In this document: positions 52,141 through 62,724 of the stretch, piece after piece
Position numbering within the stretch: position 1 is the stretch's first letter
Layout: every line of letters begins with the position of its first letter
NCBI GenBank assembly: GCA_960531495.1
Contig: OY482864.1
Coordinates: 8,415,644-8,479,643 of the forward strand
Reading direction: 5' to 3'
Length of the DNA: 64,000 bases
Source: Zeus faber
Lineage: Eukaryota > Chordata > Actinopteri > Zeiformes > Zeidae
Made by a program: the position numbers and the translations under genes
The notes under the pieces: generated by a model
Seen by the model: the letters and a program-made list of their open reading frames with translations, nothing else
What the model was told of the DNA's origin: nothing
The model's database searches: none

Positions 52141-52213
52141 CCACCCGCCGGTGAATTGAACCCCGGTCTTCTGCGTGACAAGCAGGGACACTGGACACTA
52201 CTACTAACAAGGA
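52141..52213 (-). pseudogene. tRNA-Asp relic
   Basis: The anticodon arm (GTC) and B box (GGTTCAATTC) are kept. The acceptor is mispaired, and the D-arm carries extra bases (GGACACTACTACTAAC on the plus strand). Confidence 0.7.
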
Positions 52214-52343
52214 TAGGCGGGGTGCTGATTTGCCGAACAGAGTTGAAAATATCTGTTGTCACAAGGAAAAAGTAACTGCAGACAGATGGTTACGGTAAGC
52301 CTAATTTATCTGGACAATTGAAATGGGCCGATGTATGTCCTCA

Positions 52344-52420
52344 GCCAGGGATGGGCAAATATTTTGGTTCAAGGGCCGAATGGAGTTTTGAAGACCGTGT
52401 GACGGGCCAAATTCACATTT
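52344..52420. mobile_element. hAT-like terminal segment (best copy)
   Basis: CCAGGGATGGGCAAATATTT followed by GGTTCAAGGGCCGAATGGAG resembles the terminal inverted repeat of non-autonomous hAT elements (CAGGGGTGGGCAAA, then a GGGCC block). The same segment, slightly changed (GGGATGGGCTAATATTTTGG), occurs in every array unit between tRNA-Asp and the tRNA-Ser relic. No opposite end or 8-bp duplication was located. Confidence 0.45.
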
Positions 52421-52872
52421 ACAATGTATCATGTTCCGCCATGCTCAGTAAACAACTGCAAAATGAGTATTCCTCATGATATTAATTTACTTTCTCAGAT
52501 CTGTTTCGGCAGTAGTGAATCAGTCAACTACTCGTTGATGTTCATGACTGAGAAGTTTCGCTCACAGATGTTGGTGGAAACAAACTGGACCGACCTACTT
52601 TGGGCCAGTTGTCTTGTATTTGGGCTCTTTGCCTCGCTCAAAGAGGTGAGAGAGGAGAGAGGGAACTCCGGCAGAGCGGATGTCTCAAACTTGTCTTGAT
52701 ACACAAACTTGACACAGCAATGACCCTGGACACAGCTAAAGACACAGGACATGTGTTGCAACTTGAAAATGAAAGGAGATTCCAATCAAATGAGGAAGAA
52801 GTTTTGAAGATGCACTTGGAGCTTGGAGATCCTTGCACAGTGACTTCAAACATCCTGCAAATCTTTGCCAAT
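52421..52872. other. unassigned sequence, possible hAT interior
   Basis: There is a 91-codon plus-strand frame (52,424-52,699) without recognisable motifs, then AT-rich DNA leading into the next tRNA-Ser relic. It may be the interior of the hAT-like element that begins at 52,344; nothing else can be supported. Confidence 0.3.
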
Positions 52873-52960
52873 CGCAGTCGGGAGGCTTTGAGCCTGCGCG
52901 GGGAGCATTGCAGCCAAATGGATTTCAAGTCCGTTGCATTATCCTCTCAGCCAAAACTAC
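52873..52960 (-). pseudogene. tRNA-Ser(TGA) relic
   Basis: The anticodon arm ACTTGAAATCCA is intact, but the D-arm, B box (GGCTCAAAGCC) and acceptor carry mismatches and there are a few extra bases in the variable arm. Confidence 0.65.
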
Positions 52961-53103
52961 ATGTGCGGTTATTCTAAAATGCAGGAAATGCCAATCAAAT
53001 GAGGAAGAAGCAGGAAAAATGTATTTGTCTTTTGGAGATATTTTCAGTGGAAACTGCCACAAAGAATAAAGACATATTCAGAGTTAGGATAGCCTTATAA
53101 ATT

Positions 53104-53140
53104 GTAGTCTGCAGGACTTGAAGCCGCAGAGGGACACAGC
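53104..53140 (-). pseudogene. tRNA-Ser 3'-part relic
   Basis: Only the acceptor 3' strand and T-arm region survive (GTAGTCTGCAGGACTTGAAG on the plus strand). Confidence 0.45.
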
Positions 53141-53253
53141 CAGGTAGATAGTTCGTGAATGCAAATGCAAAGAAACACCAGTCAAATGAGGAGAAACCAC
53201 ACACTTGAATTTCAGAGATATATGTCCAGGAGAAACAAGCATCGTAAAATAAG

Positions 53254-53337
53254 GGACGTCTTTGCAGGATTTGAATCTGCGCAGGGTAACCCCGATGGAT
53301 TTCTAGTTCAGCGCCTTAACCACTTGGCCACAACTAC
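53254..53337 (-). pseudogene. tRNA-Ser relic
   Basis: The full-length outline is preserved with A box TGGCCAAGTGG and B box GATTCAAATCC, but the anticodon stem is broken (GAACTAGAAATCC) and the acceptor is mispaired. Confidence 0.65.
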
Positions 53338-53381
53338 CCAGCAGTGACTTGAAAATGCAAGGAATTACGATGAATTGAGGA

Positions 53382-53660
53382 AGGAAGATTTGAACCAGCT
53401 TGGGGACAACCCGTTGTATTTTCAGACCATCACTTTAACCATTCACTTTAAAACGAAAGGAATTTCACACTCTGCATTGTTCACATGTATTCCTGTATCT
53501 GAATTACTCCGTGGAGGTATGGTGTAACATGTACAAAAAAAGAGCCATAAGGGTAGTAAACAATGCAGCATATTGTGAACATACTTACATGCTGTATTTT
53601 AGGTCACATGCTTTGAAGTTCCTGGATATGGTACACTTCATTACTGCACAAATAAAGTAA
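53382..53660. repeat. tRNA-Ser relic plus LINE RT scrap, right edge of the array
   Basis: The left part (53,382-53,444) is the tRNA-Ser relic. The right part reads, on the plus strand, YLNY-VEVW-NMYKKRAIRVV and later SHALKFLDMVHFITAQI, which extends the LINE-RT homology about 30 residues beyond the point where the other units end. This edge copy therefore preserves more of the ancestral LINE fragment. Confidence 0.6.
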
Positions 53661-53840
53661 GAAATAATTTACTTCTTGGTAACATGCAAAAATGTTCTTT
53701 GATGGGGGGGGGGGTTACATTTCATTAAAAACGCTGTGTTCGTACCACTTTGAAGAGTACTGTATGTGTATCTGAAATTGCGAGGGAAAGAGACAGGAAA
53801 AGCCATCAGCACCACCATCGTTTGATGCTAATCAATGTAA
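53661..53840. other. unassigned, with a G-run
   Basis: AT-rich DNA with an uninterrupted run of about 13 G near 53,704-53,716. No gene or repeat family recognised. Confidence 0.35.
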
Positions 53841-55060
53841 TTCTTTGTATCCTATGTTACCGGCCGGAACTCCCCTGGATCTGGACCTGGACTCCCACCC
53901 TCCCGTACGGCGTCAACTTCCAAATCTACCCAACCTCGTCATTAATGACGAGCCTAACACCATCAACGCAGACATACCAGTGGTCGACCTGGAGAGCAAC
54001 GACGACGATGCCCTGCAAGCAGCTGCTGCCCCGCACATCCCGCTACCTCCATCTCCACCCAACCCGCCAAAAGACGGCAAGAAAGGAAGGACCATGAACT
54101 TGAGACCAAAGAAAGACCCAGTGGAAAACTAATTTCCAATGTTCAAAGTATCTGGCCTGGATTGACTGATTCTGGTGTATCAGCCATGGACAGATGCTGA
54201 TGTCGATGTCGATGTCGCAGTGTCTAACATCCCATCTCCATTTGTGAACTTCAGACTCTGGCAAAGACCATTCGCGGACATGTGTTGGAGTTACCGTCTC
54301 GTCGGATGTGAGATACAAAGAGCCTTTGTCAGGATATGTGGTGTACATTTTCACCACACCACCAGTGCCCAACCTGTTACCTGAGGACAGACTGAACTTA
54401 CGTCCCACACACCTCGACATTGGCCATGCAGACAACCTACAGTGGCGTCAGTGTGTCGATCAGGTCATCGCAGGCGTTCGACAAACCTTTCCTGATGTTG
54501 TCAATCTTTCCAACATCAACAAATGTGGACATAACCCAGAGGAGACACCTCAAGCATATGCCACACGCCTGGAAGTTGTTTTCCACTATCACAGTAGACT
54601 GATAAAACCGGAAGATATGGGGGTAGTTCCTCTGACCCCATATGAGACTCATCTACGATCCGCGTTCATTAACGGACTCATGCCCCCACTTGGGGACATG
54701 TTGAACCGCACGTTTGTCACCTGGAAGATGGCGACCTTTGCTGACACCGTCCTCCACGCTAAACACACCAAAGGGACAAAGACTGCGAACAAGATCAAAA
54801 GAAACATGTGAGTCCCAGACCCAGATGAGCATGCTCGCACAGGCCATCATCCAAGGTCAGCAAGGTCTGTCACGGCCTCAGCAAAACCCCTCCTGCCAGT
54901 GTCAATGAGGCGGAGGATTCCGTGGGAGCCGTATCAAACACAGAGGCCGAGGAGGTCCCAACACAGGCCGCAACACCTGCTATTGCGAAGGACACTAGGC
55001 CTGCAACTTTTTTGTGTCACCACCGAGATGACCACAGGCCAACTGGGGTCAAACATGGGA
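53841..55060 (+). mobile_element. retroviral Gag-like fossil, broken
   Basis: The left part encodes a proline-rich, acidic segment, and the centre (about 54,390-54,800) a capsid-like segment with the pattern of the C-terminal capsid half of class I-like retroviruses. It is broken in several places and ends near the left LTR of the gypsy fossil. It is not the same family as the Gag segment at 49.4 kb. No LTR was identified for it. Confidence 0.55.
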
Positions 55061-55077
55061 ATCAGGACAAAACCCAC

Positions 55078-55345
55078 CTTTGGCGGACAAAGAGGCGTGG
55101 TCAAGTTCCGGCTGAAGACGACAGCACGGTTCCCTTATCCCGTGGCCACCAAGCTGCGTTGAATTGGCCCATCAGCGCTGTGCGGGCGCTGATTGGTCCA
55201 AATCAAGGCAGGGAGTTTTCTTAATGTTTTGTCTGTCTTACAGAGGGGGTCGGCGCATGGGCTGGTGAGCAGCCCAGGAGCGAAACACTATTCCTCCTGC
55301 GTCCAAGAGGACTATTACGAACCCTTATATAAATAGATCCTCATG

Positions 55346-55387
<42 letters not shown>

Positions 55388-58300
55388 TATATAGAGATAA
55401 CTGTGGCCTGCATGCCAATACCCAAATTGAACAGTAAAATTCAAGCCATGTTGGCGAGCCACGGCCAGAAAGATTCCGTCTCCCTCCCTGAACCTGTAAC
55501 TGTGGGAAGGAACTCTCACAAGTGGTACCTGAGCAGAGATGCGGGAGGGGCAGGGCGCCAAGTAAAAGGCGCCCCAGAGTAGATCCGCGGGCTGCGGAAA
55601 CGCCTCGCTGAAATAGAGCGAGAGCGGGAGAATCTCCGCTGCCAGCTGGGGCGCGTCATCTCCAGAGTGAGCTCTCTGGAGCACGCCGTGACCGGCCACC
55701 GGCCCGCCGCCGCCGCCACCCAATAGCCGGCCAGAGGTCCAGACCGCGTCCGTCCCGACCTCTGGGCGGCCCCGTGTCCCCATCCCGTTGCGGTTAACCG
55801 GACGACAATGTCAGGGTGGCCGCTCCGTCCATTCCCAGGACCCACGCGGGATTCGCCGGGTCCCCAGCCTGTCGGGGTGCCCCGGAGGACAACATGAGGG
55901 GAGGAGCGACGTCCGTCCCCAGGACCCAGCCGGGATTCGCCAAGGTCCCCAGCCCGTCACGGTGCCCCAGAGAACAATGTCTGCGCCCGGTGGGAAAGGA
56001 GCCTACCAAGTACCGGTAAGGCTACAAGGGGGTAGATATCAGGCTTTGCTGGACTCTGTTTGCAGACGATGGTCCAGCAACGCCTGGTTCAACCGGAGGC
56101 TTTGGGGGAGGCGTCACAGGTGGAGGTTCGAAATTCGTCACAAGGGAAAAAAGTATAGGGTACAGGCTGCGGTTAGTTCGGTCTTCGGCGAACGTGACAG
56201 GTGCGGGGACGGCGGGATCCCAAGTAGAGTCTTCCCTGGTCCCTGTAACCTTCCCTAACAACAATTTTTTTTCGATGGAGCAGTCGCAAGTCGGCACCCT
56301 ACGCAGGGGCTTTGAGGGGGTTGTTAAAATTGATGCCGTATTAACGCGCCCAGACGCCGTGCTTTCTTACCCGTATTTTTCAGTGATTAGGGACAGGTTA
56401 TATCGAGTGAGCCGTGACACTCAGACAGGAGAGGAGATAACCCAGTTGTTGGAACCGAAAGGCCGCCGGGAAATGCTCTTGCAGGCGGCTCACCATAATC
56501 CGATGGCCGGTCACCTCGGTCACGAGAAAACATGACAGCGGATAATTGCTCGCTTCTATTGGCCGGGCATTTGGGCAGATGTGCGTAAATGGTGCGCTGC
56601 TTGTGCCCAGTGCCAGTTAGTCAACCCTCTGGCTATGTCAAGAGCGCCGTTGAGGCCCCTTCCCCTAGTCGAGGCCCCTCCCCATAGTCGAGGCCCCGTT
56701 CAAAAGACTCGGTATGGACCTCATCAGGGCGCAGTGCCCGTGGGTATCGTTTTGTGTTAGTCCTCGTGGATTATGCAACCTGGTACCCAGAAGCAGTGCT
56801 CCTGCGCAATATTACGGCCAAAAGTGAGGCGCAGGCGCTGTTTCAGGTCATCTCCCGAGTCAGGATTCCAAAGGAAATCCTGACCGACCAGGGCACTAAC
56901 TTTATGTCACGTACACTTCGGGAACTTTATGAGTTACTGGGCGTCCGCTCAATTCGGACCAGCATTTACCATCCCCAGACTGATGGCCTGATGGAGCGGT
57001 TTAATAAAACGTTGAAAAACATGATTCGAAAGTTCGTTCACGACCATAGCCGTAATTGGGACAAGTGGTTGGACCCCCTGTTGTTTGCAGTGCGGGAGGT
57101 TCCCCAGGCCTCCACAGGATTTTCTCCCTTTCAACTCCTTTTTGGCAGGAGACCCAGGGGGGTGCTGGATCTAATTAAAGAAAACTTGGAGGAAGGTCCT
57201 AGCACCAGTAATAATGAAATACAGTATGTTATGGACCTGAGAGCAAAGTTACACGTGCTGATTCGGCTGTTATCACGGGAGAATTTGCTCCGGGCTCAGG
57301 AACGTCAGCGTCTACCAAATTGATGGCTAGACATTCTGACTCCACTGTGCTGTACCTCATCTCCTGCGGTACAGCACTGGACGCTCAGGAACGTCAGCGT
57401 CTCTTATATGACCAGGGGGTTTGACTCAGACAATTTGCACCAGGAGACAAGGTGTAAGTGTTGCTCCCTACATCCGGCTCTAAATTGCTTGCAAAGTGGC
57501 AAGGGCCTTTTGTGGTCACGCGACGGGTAAACAAGGTTGAATATCAGGTCGAACAATAGACAGGCAGGGGGTGATACAGATTTATCACCTAAACCTCTTA
57601 AAAGAATGGAGGGAGGGGGCGTCCGTGGTTCTGGTCATGCCGGTCATTGAGCGGGATGAGTTGGGGTCAGAGGCCCTGAGGCGGGCAGGGCTCACCGACA
57701 ACCCAAAGATGTGCCATGGGATGGGAGGAGGTACGGTATCTGGGATACCACTTGGGTGAAGGCCTGTTCTGACCCCAGCTTGATAAAACCATGGCGGTCG
57801 CAACCACGCCAAGACCTAAGACCAAGAAGGAGGTGAGGCAGTTCTTGGGGCTGGCGGGCTACTATAGGAGGTTTGTCCCCAACTTTTCAGAGCTAACCAG
57901 CCCCTTGACTGACTTAACTTAAAAAGTGCTCCAGATACGGTCCAGCGGTCAGAGAAGGGCCAGCAGGCGTTTGCGAGGGTAAAGTCAGCTCTAAGTGGGA
58001 AGGCAGTGCTGTTTAACCCTAACTTCTCTCTCCCTTTCTGTCTGCAGACCGATGCGTCAAACAGAGGGCTGGGCGCAGTCCTGTCCCAGGAGGTTGAGGG
58101 GACCGAAGGTCCGGTGCCGTACCTCAGCCGCAAGCTTTCAGAGCGGGAGACGGGGTACAGCACAGTGCAGTCCGAATGTCTAGCTATCAATTTGTTCCCT
58201 CCGCTACAACCTCCTGGGACGAGCTTTCACCCTCTGTTCAGGCCACGCCCCGCTGCAGTGGCTCCACCACATGAAGGACACAAATGCCCGGATCACCCGG

Positions 58301-58533
58301 TGGTACCTGGCTCTACAGCCCTTTAACTTCCGGGTGGTCCACAGGCCGGCGGTGCAGATGGTCGTGACTGATTTTCTCTCCCTCTCTGGGTGGGGCGGAG
58401 TCGGCTGTCGGCCAGACGGCTCCCTGGCCTAAGGTGGGCGGTGGGGGTATGTGGCGGACAAAGGGGCGTCGTGAAGCACCGGCTGCAGACGACACCAAGC
58501 TGCCTTGAATTGGCCCAACGCCCGCACGGTGAA
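55078..58533 (+). mobile_element. Ty3/gypsy fossil, Gmr1-like domain order, broken
   Basis: A left LTR (about 55,078-55,340, starting TTTGGCGGACAAAG and holding a TATA-like CTTATATAAATAG) and a right LTR fragment (about 58,449-58,533, TGTGGCGGACAAAG) bound the element. The parts in order are: a Gag-like region (about 55,400-55,980), a protease-like segment (about 56,000-56,060), integrase (zinc-binding part about 56,370-56,640, catalytic core about 56,750-57,160), then the end of reverse transcriptase and RNase H (about 57,780-58,400) up to the right LTR. Integrase before RT/RNase H is the order known for Gmr1-type gypsy elements of fish. Most of the RT is missing and there are many breaks, so the copy is dead and fairly old. 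Confidence 0.8.
55352..55385. repeat. (TA)n microsatellite
   Basis: About 17 TA dinucleotides lie at the right edge of the left LTR of the gypsy fossil. It probably grew after insertion. Confidence 0.9.
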
Positions 58534-58688
58534 GACCATTCATCCATATTCCATGTGATATGAAGTCACAATATGAAACCGATTTGATAGACATAAAAAC
58601 ATAACATAAAAATCCAACGCTGTTCCCCACTCAATCAAGCCACACTACTCGCCCCCACTGACGTCACAGAAAATAAAAGTTTGAACAC

Positions 58689-58910
58689 ATCACACCTGTT
58701 CTTAGATCTCTACATTGGCTCTCTGTTAAAACTATGATTTATTTTAAAATTCTGCTACTTGTAAATGAAGCTATAAATGGCCTTGCACCTCAGTATATAA
58801 AATAAATGCTAAGTATACACGAACCAGCAAGAACTCTCAGGTCCAGAGTCAGTGGTCTTTTAACTCTGCCCTCGTGCCAAAAGAGTCAACAAAGTTTTTG
58901 AGTCTTTGTG
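58689..58910 (+). pseudogene. CR1/L2-group LINE ORF2 C-terminal fragment
   Basis: The plus strand reads ITPVLRSLHWLSVK then YFKILLLVNEAINGLAPQYI, and after a frameshift EPARTLRSRVSGLL. These match the C-terminal ITPVL-x-S-L-H-W-L-P-V / LNGLAP / R-x-LRSS block of fish LINEs of this group. Only ~75 codons remain. It is not linked to the L2 copy at 8-15 kb, whose C terminus has a different sequence. Confidence 0.7.
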
Positions 58911-59683
58911 GCATGTGTCCAGGTCAAAGGCTGCAAATGATTCCAAGCTCTGATTCTTCCTGTTCAAATGATGCGGAAGGAAAAAGTCGAAAGTCACCAA
59001 ATGACCCTAAACTATGCGGTGGGTGACAAATATGTTAATACAGATTTGTGGATTGTTGTTTGATATTTATGCCTTCTTGTTGGAACAGAGTTCTGCTCTG
59101 TACATGCTCAAATACAGACATAACTGAATATGTTATATTTGAAAGTAAGGTGTTGTGTTTTCAGAACCAGGCATTTTTTATAATTCGGTTTAGTGTATAA
59201 TGCCATGTACTCTGGTGTAGATGCTTCTGATCAACCCTGGCGGAAAGATCGTGCAGTAGCAGTGTTACTCACGGACGCCTTTTCCGACGCACCGGTTTGT
59301 CCGGCGCATCAACCAGTTAGTTACAGTATGATTATGTTAATTCAATATTTATTTACTAATTTAACTTTACGTTGAATATTTATTATAACGACTCGCTCTA
59401 TTATTTTATTGCTTATTATTATTAATATTGGCCCATTGATATTAAGAAATTACATTTCTAATCCTACACGTTTGAAATCAGATTTGTTGAATATTACTTC
59501 AACGTCATTATTATTTTATATACATTATGTATTATTATGTACACATTATTATTGTGTACCATAAACTGTACCAACCCCAGATATGACATTTCCTACTCCA
59601 AACACAGGAGCTTCAACCTCTGAAACCAACGCTCGCTGTAGACTCTGAACAGGTATTCCCCAGGATGAGGTCCGAGAGAAGTT
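58911..59683. other. AT-rich spacer before the U3 cluster
   Basis: No coding potential is recognised. It contains a short motif, GACGCACCGGTTTGTCCGGC (59,287-59,306), that recurs upstream of the other U3 copies (61,205 and 62,727) and so belongs to the U3 repeat unit. Confidence 0.4.
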
Positions 59684-59898
59684 AAGATCATACTTTCAGG
59701 GATCATTTCTATAGTCTTTGACTTGAGAAATATCGTGTGAAAGTGATCACCTACGCTACCCACGATGAAGAGTCGTGATGTTCCTTTCTGAGCGCGAAGC
59801 GGACAACGAGTAATGTTTTTATCATACGATCGTTGTCATTGATGACCGTTCCTTGTTCTCGAGTGCAGCTCGGAGGAAGGGAGCATGATCAGAGTGGT
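59684..59898 (+). ncRNA. SNORD3: U3 snoRNA
   Basis: The RNA starts AAGATCATACTTTCAGGGAT and contains box A (GGGATCATTTCTATAG), box B (GAGCGCGAAGC), box C (ATTGATGACCG) and an end GATCAGAGTGGT in the box D position. Length 215 matches vertebrate U3 (about 217). U3 guides early cleavages of pre-rRNA in the nucleolus. This copy differs from the other two in the loop around 59,815-59,830 and in the distal hairpin (TTGTTCTCGAGTGCAGCTCG), where both arms changed together and still pair. Confidence 0.93.
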
Positions 59899-61190
59899 CG
59901 TGTAGATACGTTAATAAAATCAATTTATGTACATATGTTACCAGAAATCAAAACCTTCTGATTATTTACAGCCGTATTGTGAGTCAATGCTTCAGATACA
60001 GATGTTTTACTCAGTTAACCCATATGCTCTTCCATCATTATAACTGGTCAGTTTAAAATTAAGTTCCTGCTGTCTTAATTGTTGTTGTGGCCCAAGGTGT
60101 TGATTGCATCCAGAAATTCTCCATCAAGTGACCTGTATCATTTTTATCTGGAGGTAGTTTTTGATCAGTTTTAGGTGTCTCTTGAAGTGGCTTCACCAAT
60201 ACCAACATTGCTGATCAGAGCAGTGTCACCATTCTTGTCAACTGTTTTCAGAGGGATCCGTGGCAACGGATTTTAAGAGTGAGCCTTGCTTTTCTGATAC
60301 TCGCTCTTTCAAAATGATTTTATTTTTATATTTACACCCAGATCCCTTGAGATTGTTTTTACGGAAGGAATTATGTGTCACACAACCCACAAATGTCATT
60401 TGTCAAATAAACAGAAATGTAAAAGTGTTTAAGTTGCACAAATACCATCCACAAGTCTGTATTCGTTTTGAAATGCAAAAATAAAAAACATTAATATATT
60501 TTCTCTATCCACAAATAATGCGTTAACTTGTGTGTAAACTATTTTCCAAATAAATGTAGCATAATTTTTATGTGATTAAAGATATTTTCAACTGTTCTCC
60601 TTGCATGCAATTGTACTGTAATGTTATATACACACCCCCTGTTACTGATTTAGTTATCTGTTGTGTGTATATGGCAGGTGACTGACAGCAACCTGTGTGA
60701 CGGTAACAGTGACATCAGAAATATGTGGTGAATGTAACCAGGCACAAACTCAGCACTTTGTGGAACATCCCCATCCTCCAAGATCCTCCACAGAGTCCGT
60801 TCCACTTCAGGATGGACTTCCCTCCCTCTCATATACTGTATGTGTGTCACAAAACACAAATGCAAACGGATCCACAAGTGAATCAACTGTTTAAATGTGT
60901 GTTTGGGTGTCTACAAGTTGTAAGGGGTAAAAAACATGAAAATACAATCACATATAAATAATGCTGCATTTGTAAAAGGGTTTGGTCAACACAAGTAGCA
61001 CATTGTTTCCTGGTGGATGGAGAAATATATTGGTATGTGTGTTATGTGGACTTGCATTATTCTGTGAATTCTGTTGCAGTGACAAATGATCTTGTTGTAT
61101 TTTAATTGAAGCGTCACCACAGCGCCATCATGCTGTCATGCTTGTGAACGATTCTAACGGAACCATCGACCCCCCCAACCACTATTCTCA
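59899..61190. other. spacer between U3 copies 1 and 2
   Basis: Mostly AT-rich with no supported gene. At about 60,165-60,265 the minus strand reads VDKNGDTALISNVGIGEATS before a stop, which might be the tail of an unidentified coding exon or transposon. A 78-codon minus-strand frame at 60,650-60,886 has no recognisable feature. Confidence 0.35.
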
Positions 61191-62535
61191 CGGACTCTGT
61201 TTCCGACGCACCGGTTGTCCGGCGCATAAAACAATCCCCTCAATTATCCAATTCTTAAACACGATAGAGTTTGTTACAATGTGCACGTGTATATTTCATG
61301 CAATTGTACAGAGAATATCTCCATAATGACTCAATCCAACAATTATAAAGTTGTTGTTTTTCAATCGTCAAGCCAAAAACGTCCCAGAGACGCCAGCTCA
61401 GCGCTGAGATTTCTGGGTAACGACAAATATGAGAATATAATGTTAGTTTTCTTATTTAAACCACTCTGAACTGGTTGATTCTGTTTTATTTTCGCAAATT
61501 CACAAATGTTCTCTTTTTCCGAGTCGTTATACACATGACTTATATTGTATTCGATTAATGCGCTAATAAAAAAAAACATAAAAAAATGATATATTATATT
61601 TCTCAAGCCCAGTGATTGTTAGACACATGTGCTTTTGGTCAAAGGATGAACTCGTTTGTATTCAGTTCATAATTCACTCTGATGTTTGAAGAAATGTTGT
61701 CGCCTGGATGGAGCTGGAGAAACCTGGAGTGAGAAGGACTTGTTGCAACATGGCTTCCCGCACTCTGCCAGTGAGAAGTTAAGATCATACTTTCAGGGAT
61801 CATTTCTATAGTCTTTGACTTGAGAAATATCGTGTGAAAGTGATCACCTACGCTACCCACGATGAAGAGTCGTGATGTTCATTTCTGAGCGCGAAGCGGA
61901 CAGCGAGTAATGATTCATTTCATATGCTCGTTGTCATTGATGACCGTTCCTCGTTCCCTAGTGGAGCTTGGAGGAAGGGAGCATGATCAGAGTGGTCGGG
62001 TATATATGTTTAATAATATTTGTTACCGTAGACAATGCCTCACCACAGGCGGTGTTAGTAGTTCTTTACATGTGATTCATGCGCTACACTTTCTAGCTTA
62101 TGGCTGTAGCGCAGCCAACCTGACTCCACCTCGATGCTGCAGTAAACCGGTGAAGTGGGAGAGGTTTGGCCTCCGGCAGGTAGACCCGGGTTGGATTCGC
62201 TGTGTGTCAGCTACTTAGACTTGTGCATTGACTTGTTTTTTTTCAATATGTCTAAAATGTGATAAAATCTTGGGTGTGAGAGTTGTTGGAGAAATTCTCC
62301 TGCGTGGTCGGTAAGTTTAATCTGCCCGCTACAAGAAAACAAAACCGAGAGCATTGAAGATATTTAAACTGCACAATTTAAGAGAAAGATTCAGCGCTGC
62401 TCCAAAGCAGAGTTCTGATCAGTCTGCTCCTACTACTGACAAAGAGGGCTTTATACTGATGACAGATTGTGTATCATTGATTAGCTTGTCATTTACAGGA
62501 TGCCAACTCAATCATCAATAATCAAATCAAATCAA
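61191..62535. repeat. 1.415-kb U3 tandem unit, copy 1
   Basis: The unit runs from the GACGCACCGGTTGTCCGG motif through U3 to CAATCGGGCTCATCCAATGG. It matches 62,725-63,974 with small indels. The offset between the two U3 starts is 1,415 bp. Confidence 0.85.
61781..61996 (+). ncRNA. SNORD3: U3 snoRNA
   Basis: Boxes A, B and C are as in the first copy; 216 bases to AGTGGT. It has GTTCATTTCTGAGCG before box B, where the other two have GTTCCTTTCTGAGCG. The box D position again reads CAGA rather than CTGA. The downstream TATATATGTTTAATAAT may be a 3' box. Confidence 0.93.
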
Positions 62536-62724
62536 TCGGGCTCATCCAATGGTTTACGGTCAAACTCAGGTCACAGGTACAGTCCGACTGTGCCATAAAA
62601 CACACACACAAGGCTCTTGTCAAGTTACCCTTATCACCACACAAGGTTGAGTGTGGATGGAACGGTATCTGTTTTTTTCCAATAGGACAATAGGCATTGT
62701 TTAGAAACAAACAAAACAGTTTCT
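62536..62724. other. spacer between U3 units
   Basis: About 190 bases of unique sequence with a short CA run (62,601-62,612); nothing recognised. Confidence 0.35.

Larger units (their letters stand above)
51797..52430. repeat. diverged, shortened tRNA-Asp array unit
   Basis: It begins with the last bases of a U5 5' end (AACCAGAGAAATT), continues with the U5 upstream region including a decayed PSE-like stretch (CCTATCAGCATGATGGTAC), then the tRNA-Asp relic at 52,141 and the hAT-like segment at 52,344. No full U5 remains. Confidence 0.75.
48854..53560. repeat. tRNA-Ser-bearing units, diverged, with ERV and SINE insertions
   Basis: This block repeats a motif AATGCCAGTCAAATGAGGAAGA followed by an ACTTGAATTTTGGAGA-like stretch and a tRNA-Ser or its relic (48,960; 52,873; 53,104; 53,254). 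Each group is then followed by the same tRNA-Ser relic plus LINE-RT scrap found in the tRNA-Asp units (49,161-49,363 and 53,382-53,660). One diverged tRNA-Asp unit lies at about 51,797-52,430. The two kinds of unit therefore share an ancestral tRNA cluster. Confidence 0.75.

Noticed and set aside
60650-60886. 78-codon minus-strand frame
   Set aside because: No recognisable domain, no repeats and no conserved neighbours; probably chance.
62085-62220. Possible tRNA-like gene downstream of U3
   Set aside because: Only a weak B-box resemblance; no cloverleaf or A box at the correct spacing could be drawn.
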